64,000 nucleotides of DNA from Anthracocystis setariae (GCA_928724745.1 CAKMXJ010000032.1:1426001-1490000), one strand, 5' to 3'; numbered from the stretch's first letter, positions 53,213-64,000 are shown. Notes: a model not told the origin generated them from the sequence alone. Program-made: numbers and translations.

Positions 53213-55668
53213 ACCATGACGCCAGGATACGGCAGATTGATCGAGGTTCTGGTGGGCGACTCCTCCATGGTAGGCATCACGTTGACAATCTCCTTGGCTT
53301 TGGCTCCGTCTCCTCGTATGGGGAACGTCATGTCCGAGCGAACCGAGTCAGCATATGATCCTTCGTCGCGGCTATGCTTAGACCTCGGCAACGTCCCCTG
53401 CGCCACCCGGTCGTCTTGCTGAGTCGAATGCCTCTGTTGACGCATCGCCGGTCGCTGAACTACTTCCATCCACATGTTCAAGTTGGTGTCTAGACGCAGA
53501 AGCTCGTTCGTAAATTGCGCATAGGTGCGAGCGCGATCCCATGACGGCTTGAGCTTTTTGTCTCGAATGATCGTGCTGCTGGCGAATGCCTTTGGCAGCG
53601 GCAATGTCGTGCCGTAGACATCCAGCCGCACCGGCAAAGGCGCAGACCTGGCTTGCTGAGGCGTGGAGGGAGTTTGAGCTATGCGCTGACCGGCTGGCGA
53701 ACCTGTTTGTGGCGTTGAGATCGACTGAGTCGAGACAGCGAGTGGGAGGTGGGAGGCAGCTGAGTTGGAAGCTGTTGGCGTTTGAGGCATAGGTTTGTTG
53801 GCAGGAGATGACGCCGGGCTAGATCTGATCGCATGTTGCACGGCATGTGGTGCACTTGCACTTCCAGTGATACTAGCCAAGCTAAGCGCCGAAGGCAAAG
53901 ATGTCTCGATCTGCGGTCGATCTGTGTCCTTCTTGGGAGGCATGGGAGTTGCTTGCTCGTCATCAGCTGATAACGTCTCATCTCCATCGCCGAAATTGAG
54001 ACTGTTCATGGCGTTTTCCACGGCCTCGGTGAGCTGATCCATATTGGAGGTTGAACGCGACAATTGCAAAGCCGCGTCTTGTCGACCAGATCTGGAGGAG
54101 ATTTCGTCGAGCGTGAACGCACCTTCAGCATCCGAGTCGTGAGAGTAGTCGGATGGCTCTGAACGCTCTCCAATGGAACGGCGATCAGCTTCAGCACGGC
54201 CGGACAACCGCTTCGGGTTCCGCAGGGGACGATCTCGTATGTCGAGGCCACTAACTGGACGATCATCTTGAGGAGCTGCGGCGGTAGCAGAGGACGCGAG
54301 ATCGCGAACGTGTAGCGAGTTGCTATTGTGTGGACTTGATGTTGTAATAACTGCAGGAGGTACGGACACGGATTCGGTGTGTTGCTTGCGCATCTTGGCG
54401 CGTTCACGGGCTTCCTTGAGCGTCCTGGGCCGCGAATCATCTGCTTCAGCCAGGAGTTCATTCTCTAGCCTCCTCTGCTCGTCCAAGCTTGGCTCTCGCG
54501 ATATTTGACGGATTGGATGCGTTCGCTCGGGTGTCTGGCGTACGTTTTCGTCAACTGGAAGGAGCACAGTCCCTTTGGTCGGGCTTGCAAAACTTTTGTC
54601 AATGAAAGCGAAGTCACTGTTGGCTGAGTTGACAGGTGAAGGTTCACGCTGGGCACGTGCGGAGTCGCGGGAAGGATGCTTGCGGACTGAATCTTGGCGA
54701 TATTCAGAACTGCTTCGTCTCTGTGGTATTTGACCACCACTGAGCTGGCCAGAGCCGGATCGGGACCCGAGAAGACTATCTCTTGACATTGGGACGAGGT
54801 CTTCCATCTGCGAAGAGCTGGGAGAGATGGCCGAGGTATCTTGTATTACACTGCTAGTTCGTCTCGGCACGGGCGGGGATGGTAGGACATCAGTGACAGA
54901 ACTGTCACCTTTGTCGCCAACAGCATCCGAGACAGCTTGATACTCTAGACGATGCAGATTGGCGTGTGGATACGATGTCGTCGCGTCAATGGTATTATCC
55001 GAGCGATCAAACGAGTCGTGAGTAGGAGCTTCTGGCAACGGTTCATCCTCGTAGAACGAGCCATCGCTGTCGCCGGCCAACGCTTCAAGCCCAATGCGTG
55101 GTGGGCGAGGCAGTTGCTTACTGACTGAAGCAAATGCGGTCGGCTGATGTGCTGCCTGAACACTTCGCATGACTTCGGCATCGAAGCCAGCCACAGAAGC
55201 GCGCTTGTATTCGTCTTGTGTCTCGGTCGCGGACGCAGAGGCAGTTGTCCAGATTGAAGCATTGCTATCGCTAGGAGGCATGGAATAGCCGTCAGCCGTT
55301 GGGTTGAGCTCGCGACTGGGAGGTTGAAAGCCCCTTGTCGCGGTGTTCCAGTGGTCGCTGATGGCAGCAGACGCTGATGATTGTGACAAAGTGGAGGAAG
55401 GGCGCGGAGCCGGTTGTCGGGAAGCGTCTGGCATATGGGTAGGAGGATCGATGGAGCCGGGAATCGAGCCGGGAATCGAGGGTGGCGAGCGTGCGTAGAG
55501 ATCGAGAAGGCTGCCGTTCGAGACTACTGAGCTTGCGTTGGTGGAGCGGTAAGAGGAGGCGTATGCGCCGGCCGAGAGGCTGGCACCCGTGTTGGCGCGG
55601 CTTCGAGCCACGTCCAAGCCCGCCGATGTGCCCGCGGCGGTTGCGGTGGTGTCGCTAAGGTGTGACAT
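52141..55668 (-). CDS. Large disordered protein with CUE-like C-terminus and polyQ
   Basis: 1,175 residues, which I do not recognise by name. Nearly all is Ser/Pro/Gln-rich and disordered. Two parts look ordered. One (about residues 675-740) holds YGTTLPLPKAFASSTIIRDK, then KLKPSWDRARTYAQFTNELL and LDTNLNMWMEVVQRPAMRQQ. The other is the C-terminus LGDILPDADEATLRYYLKRA, then KGNDLTAIGDYLQDQ, which fits a CUE/UBA-type helical ubiquitin-binding fold (Leu-Pro then Leu-x-x-x-Leu spacing). Between them is a 13-residue polyglutamine run (CAG-rich, 53173-53211). A ubiquitin-reading scaffold is the simplest guess. The frame is long and uninterrupted, so the gene is real. Confidence 0.8.
53173..53211 (-). 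repeat. CAG/CAA repeat encoding Q13
   Basis: Thirteen glutamine codons, twelve CAG and one CAA, in the CUE-like protein gene. Near-pure CAG suggests length variation between strains. Confidence 0.95.
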
Positions 55669-56258
55669 GGTATGATGGCTCGGCTACAACTTGGTCTTGC
55701 GGCTCCACTCGAAATTGGATTGGTTGAAGCGCAAAGGCGAACGCATGACCAGCTTTGCGTCCCCGTCAATGATATGCAGCCTTACAGCCTGGCAGCTGAC
55801 AGCTGACAGCTATATGATGATGATGTGCTTGTGCAGGAAGGTGTGGATGAATGGAATGCAAGACGAACACGAATGCGAGGTAGGCAGCGCTGTCCCGTGC
55901 GTTGGGTGTGCCTTTGGGCTCGCGTGTGTTGGGCAGCAGCAGAGCCTTGTCGGACCAAAAGCGAAAAATATAGGCTCTTAACTTTGCATTATCCCACGTT
56001 GTGGCTTGCAGACGTAACATTGCTTTCTTCCAGCCACGAAGCATGAATAAGCAAGCTTTCACACTCACACTCACACTCACACTCACTTCAGGGTTCACAG
56101 CTCATCTGCCTGCCAAGTACACGCGATCTGCGACGGGAAACGCCAGGAGTACTGTACTGAAGTAGTGTAGTGAGCGCTCCATCGTCGCGGTTGCGTTGCT
56201 CTTATAAATCGACTCTCTGGCAGGTTCACATTGATTAGGCTGACGACAGAGCAAAGCC
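55669..56258. promoter_or_regulatory. Divergent spacer, CUE-like/ACT genes
   Basis: About 590 bp with no supported gene. It has an ACACTC repeat (56061-56086), a TACTGTACTG word (56150-56165) and a TATAAAT element (56203-56209) about 50 bp before the ACT-gene ATG. Confidence 0.5.
56061..56086. repeat. (ACACTC)n hexamer repeat
   Basis: About four copies of ACACTC upstream of the ACT-domain gene. Confidence 0.9.
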
Positions 56259-56928
56259 ATGGCCAAGGCATCGAACCAAGACGCTGGTCATGGTGGCGAC
56301 ATCAACGACACGACGGCCTCCAAGGATTGGCAATCAAGAAAGTCACACTTTCCAAACCTCGATGGTGAGTGTGAGACCCAAACTATCCTGGCTGCCTATT
56401 CACTGCGATAGACCAATCAATTTTAGCTCATGTATCATTGTTGCTCTACGGCGATCCGCAGTCTTGGCTCAGCCCGGCGAATACTTGTTGATGCGCCTAC
56501 CGCCCACCTCGCAGCTTCCCAGCAGCATATTCCAGCTGCTTTCGCAGCCTGGGCGCTCGGACAGTGGCGAGCCATCGTTCTGCACTGTTTCGCGTACCCA
56601 TCGCGAGCTTAGCATCCTCGTGTCTGTACCTTCCACTAGCAGCTTCAGTCATCTCAAGGCTGAGCTCCAGCCTCCATCTGAAAAGAGTGTGGAGCAAGGC
56701 TATGGCGTGGACGGACCATGGAGAGCTTTTCGCATCCGAGGTCCGAGGCAGTTCCATCTCGTCGGAGTGCTCCTAGAGTTCACCAAGTGTCTAGCGCAAC
56801 GCTCCATTTCCATCTTTGCTGTCTCGACATGGGACACAGACTACATCTGTGTCAAGCAAAGCGACTTTGACAACGCCTGTCATGCCCTCAAGCAGGACGG
56901 CTGGAATGTGATCGACAAGGCAGATTGA
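56259..56928 (+). CDS. ACT-domain protein (CASTOR/ACT_7-like), two exons
   Basis: Exon 1 is 56259-56364, the intron (97 nt, GTGAGT...CGCAG, phase 1) spans 56365-56461, and exon 2 is 56462-56928, giving 190 residues. The first ACT half reads VLAQPGEYLLMRLPPTSQLP and SFCTVSRTHRELSILVSVPS. The second reads PWRAFRIRGPRQFHLVGVLL, then SISIFAVSTWDTDYICVKQS. This tandem arrangement matches the ACT_7 group, to which the mammalian arginine sensor CASTOR belongs, and many fungal and bacterial amino-acid-binding proteins. Ligand and partner are unknown. The ATG at 56259 is preceded by TATAAAT at the expected distance. An ORF starting in the intron at 56290 is an artefact of not splicing. Confidence 0.85.
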
Positions 56929-57077
56929 CATTTAGAAGTGCGGGAGAAACGGCAAGCATCTCGAGGAACCAGTCGTCGAATATCCAGCTCTTTATCTTTC
57001 ACTGTTGATGATCGATGATGGCATAAATACGTGCGATGCACAGAGCAATTCGACGGCCAGTGATGGCACAAGTGGCA

Positions 57078-58305
57078 CTACTTCTTGCGGTCGTGGATCG
57101 TATAGCTGCCGTAGTCTTTCTTCGGATCGTACACGTCCCAGCCTGTGCATCACAAACCCATAGAATGCAATCGAGATGGAATCGGATCAGCGTCAGCCAC
57201 ATGACATATGAGGCGTTGAACCAGCATAACCACTTACGACTATACGGCCAGACGTGCTTGTTGCGGTTATAGAAAGACCTTTCGACGACTTTACCAGCAT
57301 GTGACTGCACAACCCGAGCGTAAACTCAACCATCAGTCATCTGAGCCTTTCGACGTTATCGGAAGAGCATCGCAACATAGCACTTACCTCGTCCTTCTCG
57401 ATGCTGGCGTCTGATACGAGACGGATATCGTCGTGAACATCGAAATTGAAGAGCGCGCCCGACTTTCCTCGCGCCTTGTTAACGATAAAGTCGTAGAAGC
57501 TGTAGTGGTGCGGGATGATGAGATCCTCCTTGATATACATCATGCTGTCCACCGATACTCCACGCAGTTCCGGCACTTGCTGTCGGCACTTTTCCAGGAA
57601 GTGTGCAATCGTGTCGCCCTTCTTGCAGATCACCGTCTTTCGGTGACCGGTGCCATCCCAATACGAGTATGTGATTTCGACGTCCTCCTTCTTCATTTCC
57701 TCCTGCTTTCGGAGCCACTCTTGCCGCAACTCTTCGCGCATCCTCCGTTCTTCTTCCTCGCGATCACGGTCCGGAAGGAATGACGTGTCCACATTCGGAT
57801 TCTTTAGGCTAGTCTTTTTCAGCATCGGCACAGCTTCCAGGTCTTCGGCACCGTCGCCGTTTGCTACGCCCTGGTCTGGCCTCCTCTTGCGCTTGCCATT
57901 GTTCGCAGATTTCAAAGCTGAAGGACCGATTCCGAGATCCTCTTCTTCTTCATCATCCTCCACGGCAAAAGATAGTTTCGAACGCTCCTTCTTGACTTTC
58001 TTGTTCTTCTTGGCAGCCCTGTCTTCGACTTTGAGCTCGTTGGTTCGCGCCGCCTCCCTCCGCTTCTCCTCTTCCAATTCCGATCGAAGCTTCTGGAACT
58101 CTTCAAGATGGACAAGACCCACCGTTGACTTCTTGAGCGCATCCTCCATGGAATCGTTCTTGCCGACAAACCGGCTGGAACCGGCGCGATTGCGTTCGGA
58201 TTCCTTGGCCAGTTCAGCCTTCTGTCGCTCAAAGTCCTCCATCATCTTGACCCGAGCCTTTTCGTGCTTCTCCTGTCTACGCAACTCCGACTGTGATTGC
58301 GACAT
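57078..58305 (-). CDS. XAP5/FAM50 family nuclear protein, three exons
   Basis: Exon 1 runs 58305-57388, intron 1 (83 nt) 57387-57305, exon 2 57304-57238, intron 2 (95 nt) 57237-57143 and exon 3 57142-57078, giving 349 residues. The splices yield the conserved C-terminus: [20 protein letters not shown], then [18 protein letters not shown] and [13 protein letters not shown]. XAP5 proteins are nuclear, linked to transcription and splicing. The N-terminal half is a charged helix ([20 protein letters not shown] onward). The globular XAP5 domain begins near residue 190, with [20 protein letters not shown], then [20 protein letters not shown] and [20 protein letters not shown]. The start is set at 58305 because upstream sequence in frame (to 58545) includes a Lys-rich piece encoded by homopolymers and looks noncoding. 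Confidence 0.92.
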
Positions 58306-58511
58306 CTTTGCGGTTGACCACCTGGCTGTCTTGAATGATGTGGCAAATGATGGGTGGAAGAAAGTAAAAAGGCAAGCTAAGGGTCCATCAAGATGATACA
58401 GTGGATGCAAACTTGCTTTCGCGGCTTCTTCCAAAAGTGGAGGCTTTTTTTTTAACCGAATTGTTTTGCCCTTTTTTTTTTTACATCTTATAATTACAGC
58501 CGATATTATCG

Positions 58512-60389
58512 CTAAGATGCCTGTGCCTTTCGACGACAAAGCCACACACTTGGCTCCTCTAGTATGACGACAGGCAAGGCTAATCGCATAAGATGATCCA
58601 ATGAAGCTGGCTCAGCGTCGTTTGGTGGAGCCAAAGGAGATACGGCCAAGATAGCTCTAGCTAGACTGAAGAGGTCTTGCCTGGCTTGGGTGACCGATTT
58701 GCGTCGGAGACCTGCATAGGATTGAATCGAAGCGATCGGCTCAAAAGGTTGCTCTGAATCAGCCAGTCTTGATGAGTCGTCATCTTCGAGAATGCGACAT
58801 TCAGGGACGCCAGTCAGCAGATGGGCATATGTGGACCATGCATTTGCAGCGTCCCGTCCTACAACGGGCAGGTTCTCCGTCTTGTCATAGACCCAGCTGT
58901 ATCTGTCGTCCACGGACTGAGGAACAACTCGCGCAAACCTGCCTAGCAAACCAGACGAAGCATGGCGTTTCAAGTAGATAGACTGAAACAGCGTCACTCC
59001 GGTCATCGCTGGCAGTACGTCGATGTGCACTCTGATGTCGGCAGAATTCGTACCCACCTGCTCATGAAGCAGTTTTAGGGCTTCACCTCCGGGGTAGTTG
59101 ATAGCGCTCAGATAGCCCGTGAACCAACTCTGTCCTATCTGCAGCAGCAGCAGTCCGGTCAAGATGGTTCTGCCCGGCCAGCTGCGGAAAAGAATGTTGG
59201 CGCCAATCGCTGCCACCACATTGAGACCCGGAACGACGTAGAAAGCAAAACGCCATTCTTTGTGACCCAGCACGCTAAGGATGCTCGTGTGGACAGCGGC
59301 CACCAAAAGAAGGAAGCGTGCTCTGTCATCGATCGGACTTGAACGACAACGCGAGAGTTGGACCATTCCCAGTAACACAAATGGGGCCGTAAAGGCAAGC
59401 AGCTTGGGTAAGAGCGAGGTGTAGTAGGCATGCCACGGCGAGACGCCCCACTCGCTACTTTTACCCTCGACGACGTTGAACAAGAGGGCATTCAATTCTG
59501 GCCAGAGTGGATGTTGTCGATTCCCTTTGATCAGACCGTGCAAAGAAGACACCAAAATTTGAACAATGTTCGAGTAAGGTGAAAGTGCGAGATCTTGCCA
59601 AAGGTAAGTGTCGATCGAGATCGTGAGCAGAACACTGGCGGTGCCCGAGATGAGGCCGGTTCGTATCGCATCCAAAAGCCCAATCTTACCTGCCAGTAGC
59701 AGGAAAAGTCCAACGGGGATCAGAGTCGCTGCAATCTCGAGTCGAAGGACGACGGCGCTGAAGGTAAGCAGCCAGATCGCAGTCTTGGCATCACTGCTAG
59801 CCAAGGTTGAATGCGTCGAGCCTGCGCCAATATTGCGACAGACCAAGGCCATGGCAACGACAACAAGAGGAAGGGCGAGCGAGTTGGGGATGGTGCGGCT
59901 TGACCAGAATGCAAAGTGGAATTGCACAGCTGTGATCACAAAGAAGAAACCTGCCAGCATCGATGAAGATGATTCCGAGGAAGCGGGACCTATCTGCTTG
60001 CCGGCAGTCTTGGGCAAGGAAAAGCATTGCTGGCAGAAGAATGCAATGGCAGACGTGTTGACAGTTGCAAGGCAGAGGCGGACGACATTTTGGACATCTG
60101 CCGACGTTTGCAACGCTCCAAAGAATCGAGAAACCAGGATGAATGGGTAGGAGAGCGCTGCCAGAGCGATGGGGCCGATGAACGAGCGAGGAACGGCTCC
60201 AGGGAAGAGTTGATGATCGTATTGTTGCAAAGCTTCGGGTCCGATTCCATAGCTGAGGATATCATGTACAGCTTGCGTCGTGAAGCTTTCTTCGACTTTG
60301 GAGTACGGGCACGAGAGAGTTCTCCAGGACACCAAGGCGAGCAAGCAAGGTAGACCGAGCAGCCAGACGAGGCTATTTAGACGATCCAT
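58512..60389 (-). CDS. ALG12: Dolichyl-P-Man:Man7GlcNAc2-PP-dolichol alpha-1,6-mannosyltransferase (ALG12, GT22)
   Basis: An ER lumenal mannosyltransferase that adds the eighth mannose to the N-glycan precursor using dolichol-phosphate mannose. The 625 residues carry about ten membrane segments. The N-terminal lumenal loop holds the catalytic family motif [20 protein letters not shown], with the two acidic residues, and [20 protein letters not shown]. Later, the GT22 HKExRF motif is [16 protein letters not shown] (His376). The ALG12 loop [20 protein letters not shown] is intact. It is divergent from UFE1 and upstream of XAP5 on the same strand, with about 206 bp between the ALG12 stop and the XAP5 start. 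Confidence 0.95.
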   Translation of the reverse strand: MDRLNSLVWLLGLPCLLALVSWRTLSCPYSKVEESFTTQAVHDILSYGIGPEALQQYDHQLFPGAVPRSFIGPIALAALSYPFILVSRFFGALQTSADVQNVVRLCLATVNTSAIAFFCQQCFSLPKTAGKQIGPASSESSSSMLAGFFFVITAVQFHFAFWSSRTIPNSLALPLVVVAMALVCRNIGAGSTHSTLASSDAKTAIWLLTFSAVVLRLEIAATLIPVGLFLLLAGKIGLLDAIRTGLISGTASVLLTISIDTYLWQDLALSPYSNIVQILVSSLHGLIKGNRQHPLWPELNALLFNVVEGKSSEWGVSPWHAYYTSLLPKLLAFTAPFVLLGMVQLSRCRSSPIDDRARFLLLVAAVHTSILSVLGHKEWRFAFYVVPGLNVVAAIGANILFRSWPGRTILTGLLLLQIGQSWFTGYLSAINYPGGEALKLLHEQVGTNSADIRVHIDVLPAMTGVTLFQSIYLKRHASSGLLGRFARVVPQSVDDRYSWVYDKTENLPVVGRDAANAWSTYAHLLTGVPECRILEDDDSSRLADSEQPFEPIASIQSYAGLRRKSVTQARQDLFSLARAILAVSPLAPPNDAEPASLDHLMRLALPVVILEEPSVWLCRRKAQAS

Positions 60390-60741
60390 TCTTGCGTCGA
60401 CCTTTCTTCGCTAGCGATCTCGGGGATTAGTCTCTCATTCTGACATGTTTTGGCCAGTAGAACAAGAGAGAAATGGATGTTCAAAAGGTTTGGTGCAGAG
60501 GGAAGAAGCTTGATTCTAGGAGCGGGGGAGGCTCTGACTTGGTGTTGACAACGGACGGGCCACATCGGATGCACCAAAAGCCAAATTTGCAGGAATTCAG
60601 TTGGGCTCTCACTCCACATGTGTCTGTCCACGTCGACCTCATCTCGTCGCCGAGTCAAGAATCTGTTGAATACTACTACCATCACCACCATCACCCTACC
60701 ATTTCCTCCAATCTTCAAGCTGCAGATCTAACTCTGCTAAC
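60390..60741. promoter_or_regulatory. Divergent ALG12/UFE1 spacer
   Basis: About 350 bp with no supported gene. It contains CATCACCACCATCACC-type repeats (about 60678-60697) near the UFE1 start. Confidence 0.45.
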
Positions 60742-61938
60742 ATGGTCTCCTCTCGCAGGGTTCGACCGCCCCCCGCGACAGACTTGACAGCCGACTTCCT
60801 TGGCCTCATCACAAAGCGAGGCGAGCAATATCCACCATCTTCAGCGACAGCATCCGGGTCAAAACCTCTCAAGCGGACAGATCCACCCGAGAATGTAGTG
60901 CGAGCGCACAAACAATGGCTCCATCAGGCATACGTTATCCGCAAACACATCATCTCGTTGCTCGGTTTCCTCTACTCAATACGCAGAAAGTATCTGGCAC
61001 TCGGAAACAAGTCGCGCGTTCACCACCTTCGTGATGCACAAGATGGAACAGACACTCCACAAGATCAGGAGGAAGCAGCAGACTCAGCTTTTGCAAAGTG
61101 GAAAGCTTTTACTGGCGCTTTGAGCGACACGCAGCGAGACGAGATCGACTTCCAGGTCAAAGTCGTCATCAAGCGCTGCCTGGAAAGCATCAGGGAGCTC
61201 GAACAAGCTGAAGAGATGCGGAAAAAGAACGCACCGACTGCACCAACAGCGTTTTCTCCACTCAACAGTCTCCTTGCCCTGTCGACAGCGAGGGATTCGT
61301 CTACATCCATCCTCGCCTCGTCGCTCATCTCGGCGCATCGAGCTTCCATCACACAATACCTATCGACGCTGCTGTCCAAAGCATCAGCACTGCAGAGCGA
61401 CATGCAGGAGGCGCGTCTTCGAGTCCAACGTGAAAAGACGAAATCACTCGCCAACTCAAGACTTGAATTGCAGCAACGGGCCGGCGTGGCATCAGGATCA
61501 AGCTCATCCGGTGCCGCAGCACCGCCAGTGATGCGAGGGAGTGTAGGAGGCTCTTTCAATCCCGAACTCGAGTCGGAGTCAGGTCTAGTGGGCAAGGACA
61601 TCAGCGCTCAACTGTCAGCACAGCAGATCGAGATGTTTGAAAACGAATCTTCCGAGCTGATCAAGTCGTTGGAATCGGATCTAGCCGCGATCAAGAAGGC
61701 GGAATCGAGGTTGTACGAGATCAGCGAACTTCAAACGCAGGTGGTGCAGCAGCTCGAGCAGCAAGGCGAGATCACAGATCAGTTGCTGGATGAAGCCATT
61801 GGCGTCGGCACCGAAGTCGGACGAGGAAACGAAGAACTTCGCAAGGCGAGAGAGAGGAGTCGAGAAGCGGACAAGTTCCTGTCTATCTTTCTGGTTGGCA
61901 GCGGATTGGCGCTGCTCTTCCTCCACTGGATGGACTGA
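60742..61938 (+). CDS. UFE1: Syntaxin-18/Ufe1-type Qa-SNARE
   Basis: The ER t-SNARE for retrograde Golgi-to-ER vesicle fusion. The N-terminus has the syntaxin-18 signature TDLTADFLGLITKRG, followed by a conserved helical bundle (about 55-145). The SNARE helix is about residues 310-375: LIKSLESDLAAIKKAESRLY, then EISELQTQVVQQLEQQGEIT and DQLLDEAIGVGTEVGRGNEE. It has heptad hydrophobics and a central Gln. A single C-terminal membrane anchor (LSIFLVGSGLALLFLHWMD) ends the protein, typical of a tail-anchored SNARE. A Ser/Ala-rich linker (about 245-275) separates the N-terminal domain from the SNARE. The length, 398, fits the family. Confidence 0.92.
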   Translation: MVSSRRVRPPPATDLTADFLGLITKRGEQYPPSSATASGSKPLKRTDPPENVVRAHKQWLHQAYVIRKHIISLLGFLYSIRRKYLALGNKSRVHHLRDAQDGTDTPQDQEEAADSAFAKWKAFTGALSDTQRDEIDFQVKVVIKRCLESIRELEQAEEMRKKNAPTAPTAFSPLNSLLALSTARDSSTSILASSLISAHRASITQYLSTLLSKASALQSDMQEARLRVQREKTKSLANSRLELQQRAGVASGSSSSGAAAPPVMRGSVGGSFNPELESESGLVGKDISAQLSAQQIEMFENESSELIKSLESDLAAIKKAESRLYEISELQTQVVQQLEQQGEITDQLLDEAIGVGTEVGRGNEELRKARERSREADKFLSIFLVGSGLALLFLHWMD

Positions 61939-62071
61939 GCGTATTGATACCTGGGTTGTGTTATGCAATTCACCGTCCTATGCCGGCCCAGCCACAAGGG
62001 CATTGTGTACGATGGTAATACTGATTAGTGGGATTGACTGCGTGACTGTATTGAGAGATATTTACACGAGC

Positions 62072-62681
62072 TTAGATGCCGAGCTGCTCCTTGACTGAAT
62101 CGCGGATGATCTTTTCGTAACCCTGGCGGTCATCCCTGTACATTTTCTGCCAAAACCGAAGGCACAACGAGAAGAAACTTGATGTCAGCAGCAAGATAAG
62201 AGTAGACGAAATAAGCGGCAAAGGAGCTAGGACTTACGCAAGCATCGATGTTGGCGCCACTCTCGACGTTTGGCTCTGCGAGCATGCTGAGAACGGACAG
62301 GAGGATCTTTTCGATGGACTGGACGGGTGACCATCGTTCAGAGGAGGACTCGTACATGTTGGGATCGTCACCGGGAGCGTGAAGGATGGAGATGCAGACG
62401 AGACCATCGGCGTATACGTTGGGATGGAAGATGGGTGGTTCGAAGCGCATGGTTGGTGGTTCAAGCGGATACGAAGCTGGGAAGCTTAGACGTGCGGAAA
62501 AGACACCACCCTCGAATGGCGTGCCATCAGGACCTGGGACCAATGCCTCCCATTCGAGGTAGTTGTCTTCGGAGATGGGACCTACGGCGGGGAAGAGCGA
62601 GTTTGGATCGGTGGAAAGCTGCTTGTATTCGATGGTGAGGCGCTTGATAGCTGCACTCGAAGAGGCTCTGCTGTTGAACAT
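62072..62681 (-). CDS. UBC7: Ubiquitin-conjugating enzyme E2, UBC7/UBE2G type, two exons
   Basis: Exon 1 is 62681-62238, the intron (91 nt, GTAAGT...CTGCCAG-type end) 62237-62147 and exon 2 62146-62072, giving 172 residues. The join reads [21 protein letters not shown], restoring the last E2 helix. The UBC fold is complete: [15 protein letters not shown] with catalytic Cys96. It is followed by the class-specific acidic insert [20 protein letters not shown], which marks UBC7/UBE2G enzymes. UBC7 works with Cue1 and Hrd1/Doa10 in ER-associated degradation; that pairing is inferred from the family. The start at 62681 (MFNSRASSS) fits family length; an upstream ATG at 62711 adds ten residues. Confidence 0.92.
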
Positions 62682-63002
62682 GTTGGGCGTCTGATCGAAA
62701 TATGGCAGCACAGTTGTGAAGCTGGGTATGAGGATGTACGGCCAAGGAAGAGGTAGGCGTATGCGAGGTATTCAAGCAACAGCAGATGAAGAGAAAGGAA
62801 AAAAGATGAAGAAGACGATGTCGATGCAAAGGCAAGGAGGACGAGGTGGAGCTAGATAGATGGCATGTGGACAGTGTTGGACATGCATGCACAAAATGGC
62901 ACACACAGCAGCACAGCGCGCGCTCAAAATCATCTCCGCTTGGGTGTTGATCTTTGGTGAGCCATCCACAGTCACGTGAGCATGCCCATTCTGTCCACCT
63001 TT

Positions 63003-63004
<2 letters not shown>

Positions 63005-63036
<32 letters not shown>
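63005..63036. repeat. Homopolymer T32
   Basis: Uninterrupted run of 32 T, about 325 bp upstream of the UBC7 start, reading as A32 on the UBC7 strand. Confidence 0.95.
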
Positions 63037-63037
<1 letters not shown>

Positions 63038-63350
63038 GGCACAATCAGCGTCGAGCTAACAACAGTAATTGCCTCAAAAATCATAGGCCATGCACAGACC
63101 GCGAGCTGCACGTCATTCATGAGGTTTCGTCACATGAGCCACACTTTGTCCGTCTGTCAGGCAGTCAGTCTAGACTGCAAGGATTCCCTTGTCCAAATGC
63201 GTTGGTTGGCCCATGAGGTCACATTCTCCTGAGATGACGCCAATCCGAAAAGCTTTCAGGCGGGCTCTGCTCACACCATTGCTATGAAATCGTAGAATGC
63301 TACGTACGCCATTCATCATATACATCAGGACACAGTCGGATGCCTGCCAC

Positions 63351-63370
63351 AGAGAGAGAGAGAGAGAGAG
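63351..63370. repeat. (AG)10 microsatellite
   Basis: Ten AG dinucleotides, followed 30 bases later by an A15 run at 63401-63415. Confidence 0.95.
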
Positions 63371-64000
63371 CTGCGCCGTACTGCACTTGATAGTAAAGGG
63401 AAAAAAAAAAAAAAACGATTTTCACCGTGAGATGGATTTCATGCTACAACACAACAAACTCTTTTTGGGGGCTGCACTGCTTCCGCAAGCTAAGAAACTC
63501 CGACAGAGTTATGCTGCCAATGCACGTCCTCTTTGCGAGATCGTAGCTGCTGTATTGTGTGTATTGTATTGTAGGTGTGGTCAAGTGAAAAGGCATGAAA
63601 TTAAGTTACAAATGCTCTTGTCGTGGTGCTGTTGTGGATTGAGTCTCATCCTGCCTGAAGAGTACTTACACTGGTCGAAGCCACAATCGGTCAAACGGCA
63701 GAACCGATGGCTTGTCGAGATAGGCCCGCCCTCGTCAGGTCGAGGTGGGATTCATACCGGTACATCGCCGGTAGAATTGTGATTAACGCCCTTGAGTCGG
63801 CCAATCACTGTGGGTTGCAGATACTGTACTGTACGCTGTGCGGCAGCAGTCCAGTGCAGCAAAGTGTAATCGAGTGCGGCAGAGTGAGACAGTGGTGTGA
63901 CTGCGCTGTACTGTATTCCAAAGCACATCTCGCTTCCATTTCCCGTCATGCATCAAATGCAGCTTCCATGTGGATTTTCCGCCTTTTAGAGCACGGGCAC

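Larger units (their letters stand above)
62682..64000. other. UBC7 upstream region and unexplained right edge
   Basis: No supported gene. Landmarks: T32 tract (63005-63036), (GA)10 repeat (63351-63370), A15 tract (63401-63415) and two CTGTACTGTA words (63821-63836, 63906-63918). A long ORF at 63297-63782 is unsupported by any motif. Confidence 0.5.

Overview
The window is nuclear DNA from a filamentous or dimorphic fungus, most likely an intron-poor basidiomycete yeast or smut (Ustilaginales-like). Reasons: eukaryote-only genes (ERG5, ALG12, PIG-M/GPI14, UFE1, UBC7, TBCD, XAP5, ULP1); genes that are mostly single-exon, with rare GTAAGT-type introns of about 79-97 nt; long Ser/Thr/Pro/Gln-rich disordered stretches; and compact spacing on both strands. 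The species cannot be named from the sequence alone. No rRNA, tRNA, CRISPR, virus, transposase or reverse transcriptase was recognised.

Layout. 1-6.1 kb, minus strand: an MIT-domain protein running off the left edge, then a UPF0658 Golgi membrane protein. 8.9-25.8 kb, dense: ankyrin+DIL protein (+), ecdysoneless/SGT1 homologue (-), SUMO protease ULP1 (+), JMJD4-type oxygenase (+), SelO pseudokinase AMPylase (-, three exons), GPI mannosyltransferase 1 (+). 28.5-45.9 kb: sterol C-22 desaturase ERG5 (+, three exons), ribosome-biogenesis factor SLX9 (-), a large class 3 (diacylglycerol-lipase-like) lipase (+), tubulin cofactor D (-), a methyltransferase with a His-rich insert (+), a flavin-reductase-like protein (-, two exons), an unidentified protein with an N-terminal membrane anchor (+). 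49.7-62.7 kb: amino acid permease (+), a long disordered protein with a CUE-like C-terminus (-), an ACT-domain protein (+, two exons), XAP5/FAM50 (-, three exons), ALG12 (-), syntaxin-18/UFE1 (+), UBC7-type E2 (-, two exons). The main gene-poor stretches are 6.1-8.9, 25.8-28.5, 45.9-49.7 and 62.7-64 kb.

The genes are mainly housekeeping and are not an obvious functional cluster. Several serve the ER and secretory pathway: PIG-M and ALG12 (lumenal mannosylation for GPI anchors and N-glycans), UFE1 (Golgi-to-ER fusion), UBC7 (ER-associated degradation) and ERG5 (ergosterol). ALG12, UFE1 and UBC7 are consecutive. Gene pairs often converge with very short spacers (33-77 bp) or diverge from short promoters of about 330-370 bp.

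The main results beyond single-ORF reading are spliced models for six genes. The clearest is SelO, where two extra 3' exons restore the family's Cys-Ser-Ser tail. No clearly new biological system was found. The best candidates for undescribed biology are two unrecognised proteins (43989-45860 and 52141-55668), the His-rich methyltransferase insert, and a TACTGTACTGTA-type word that recurs between genes.
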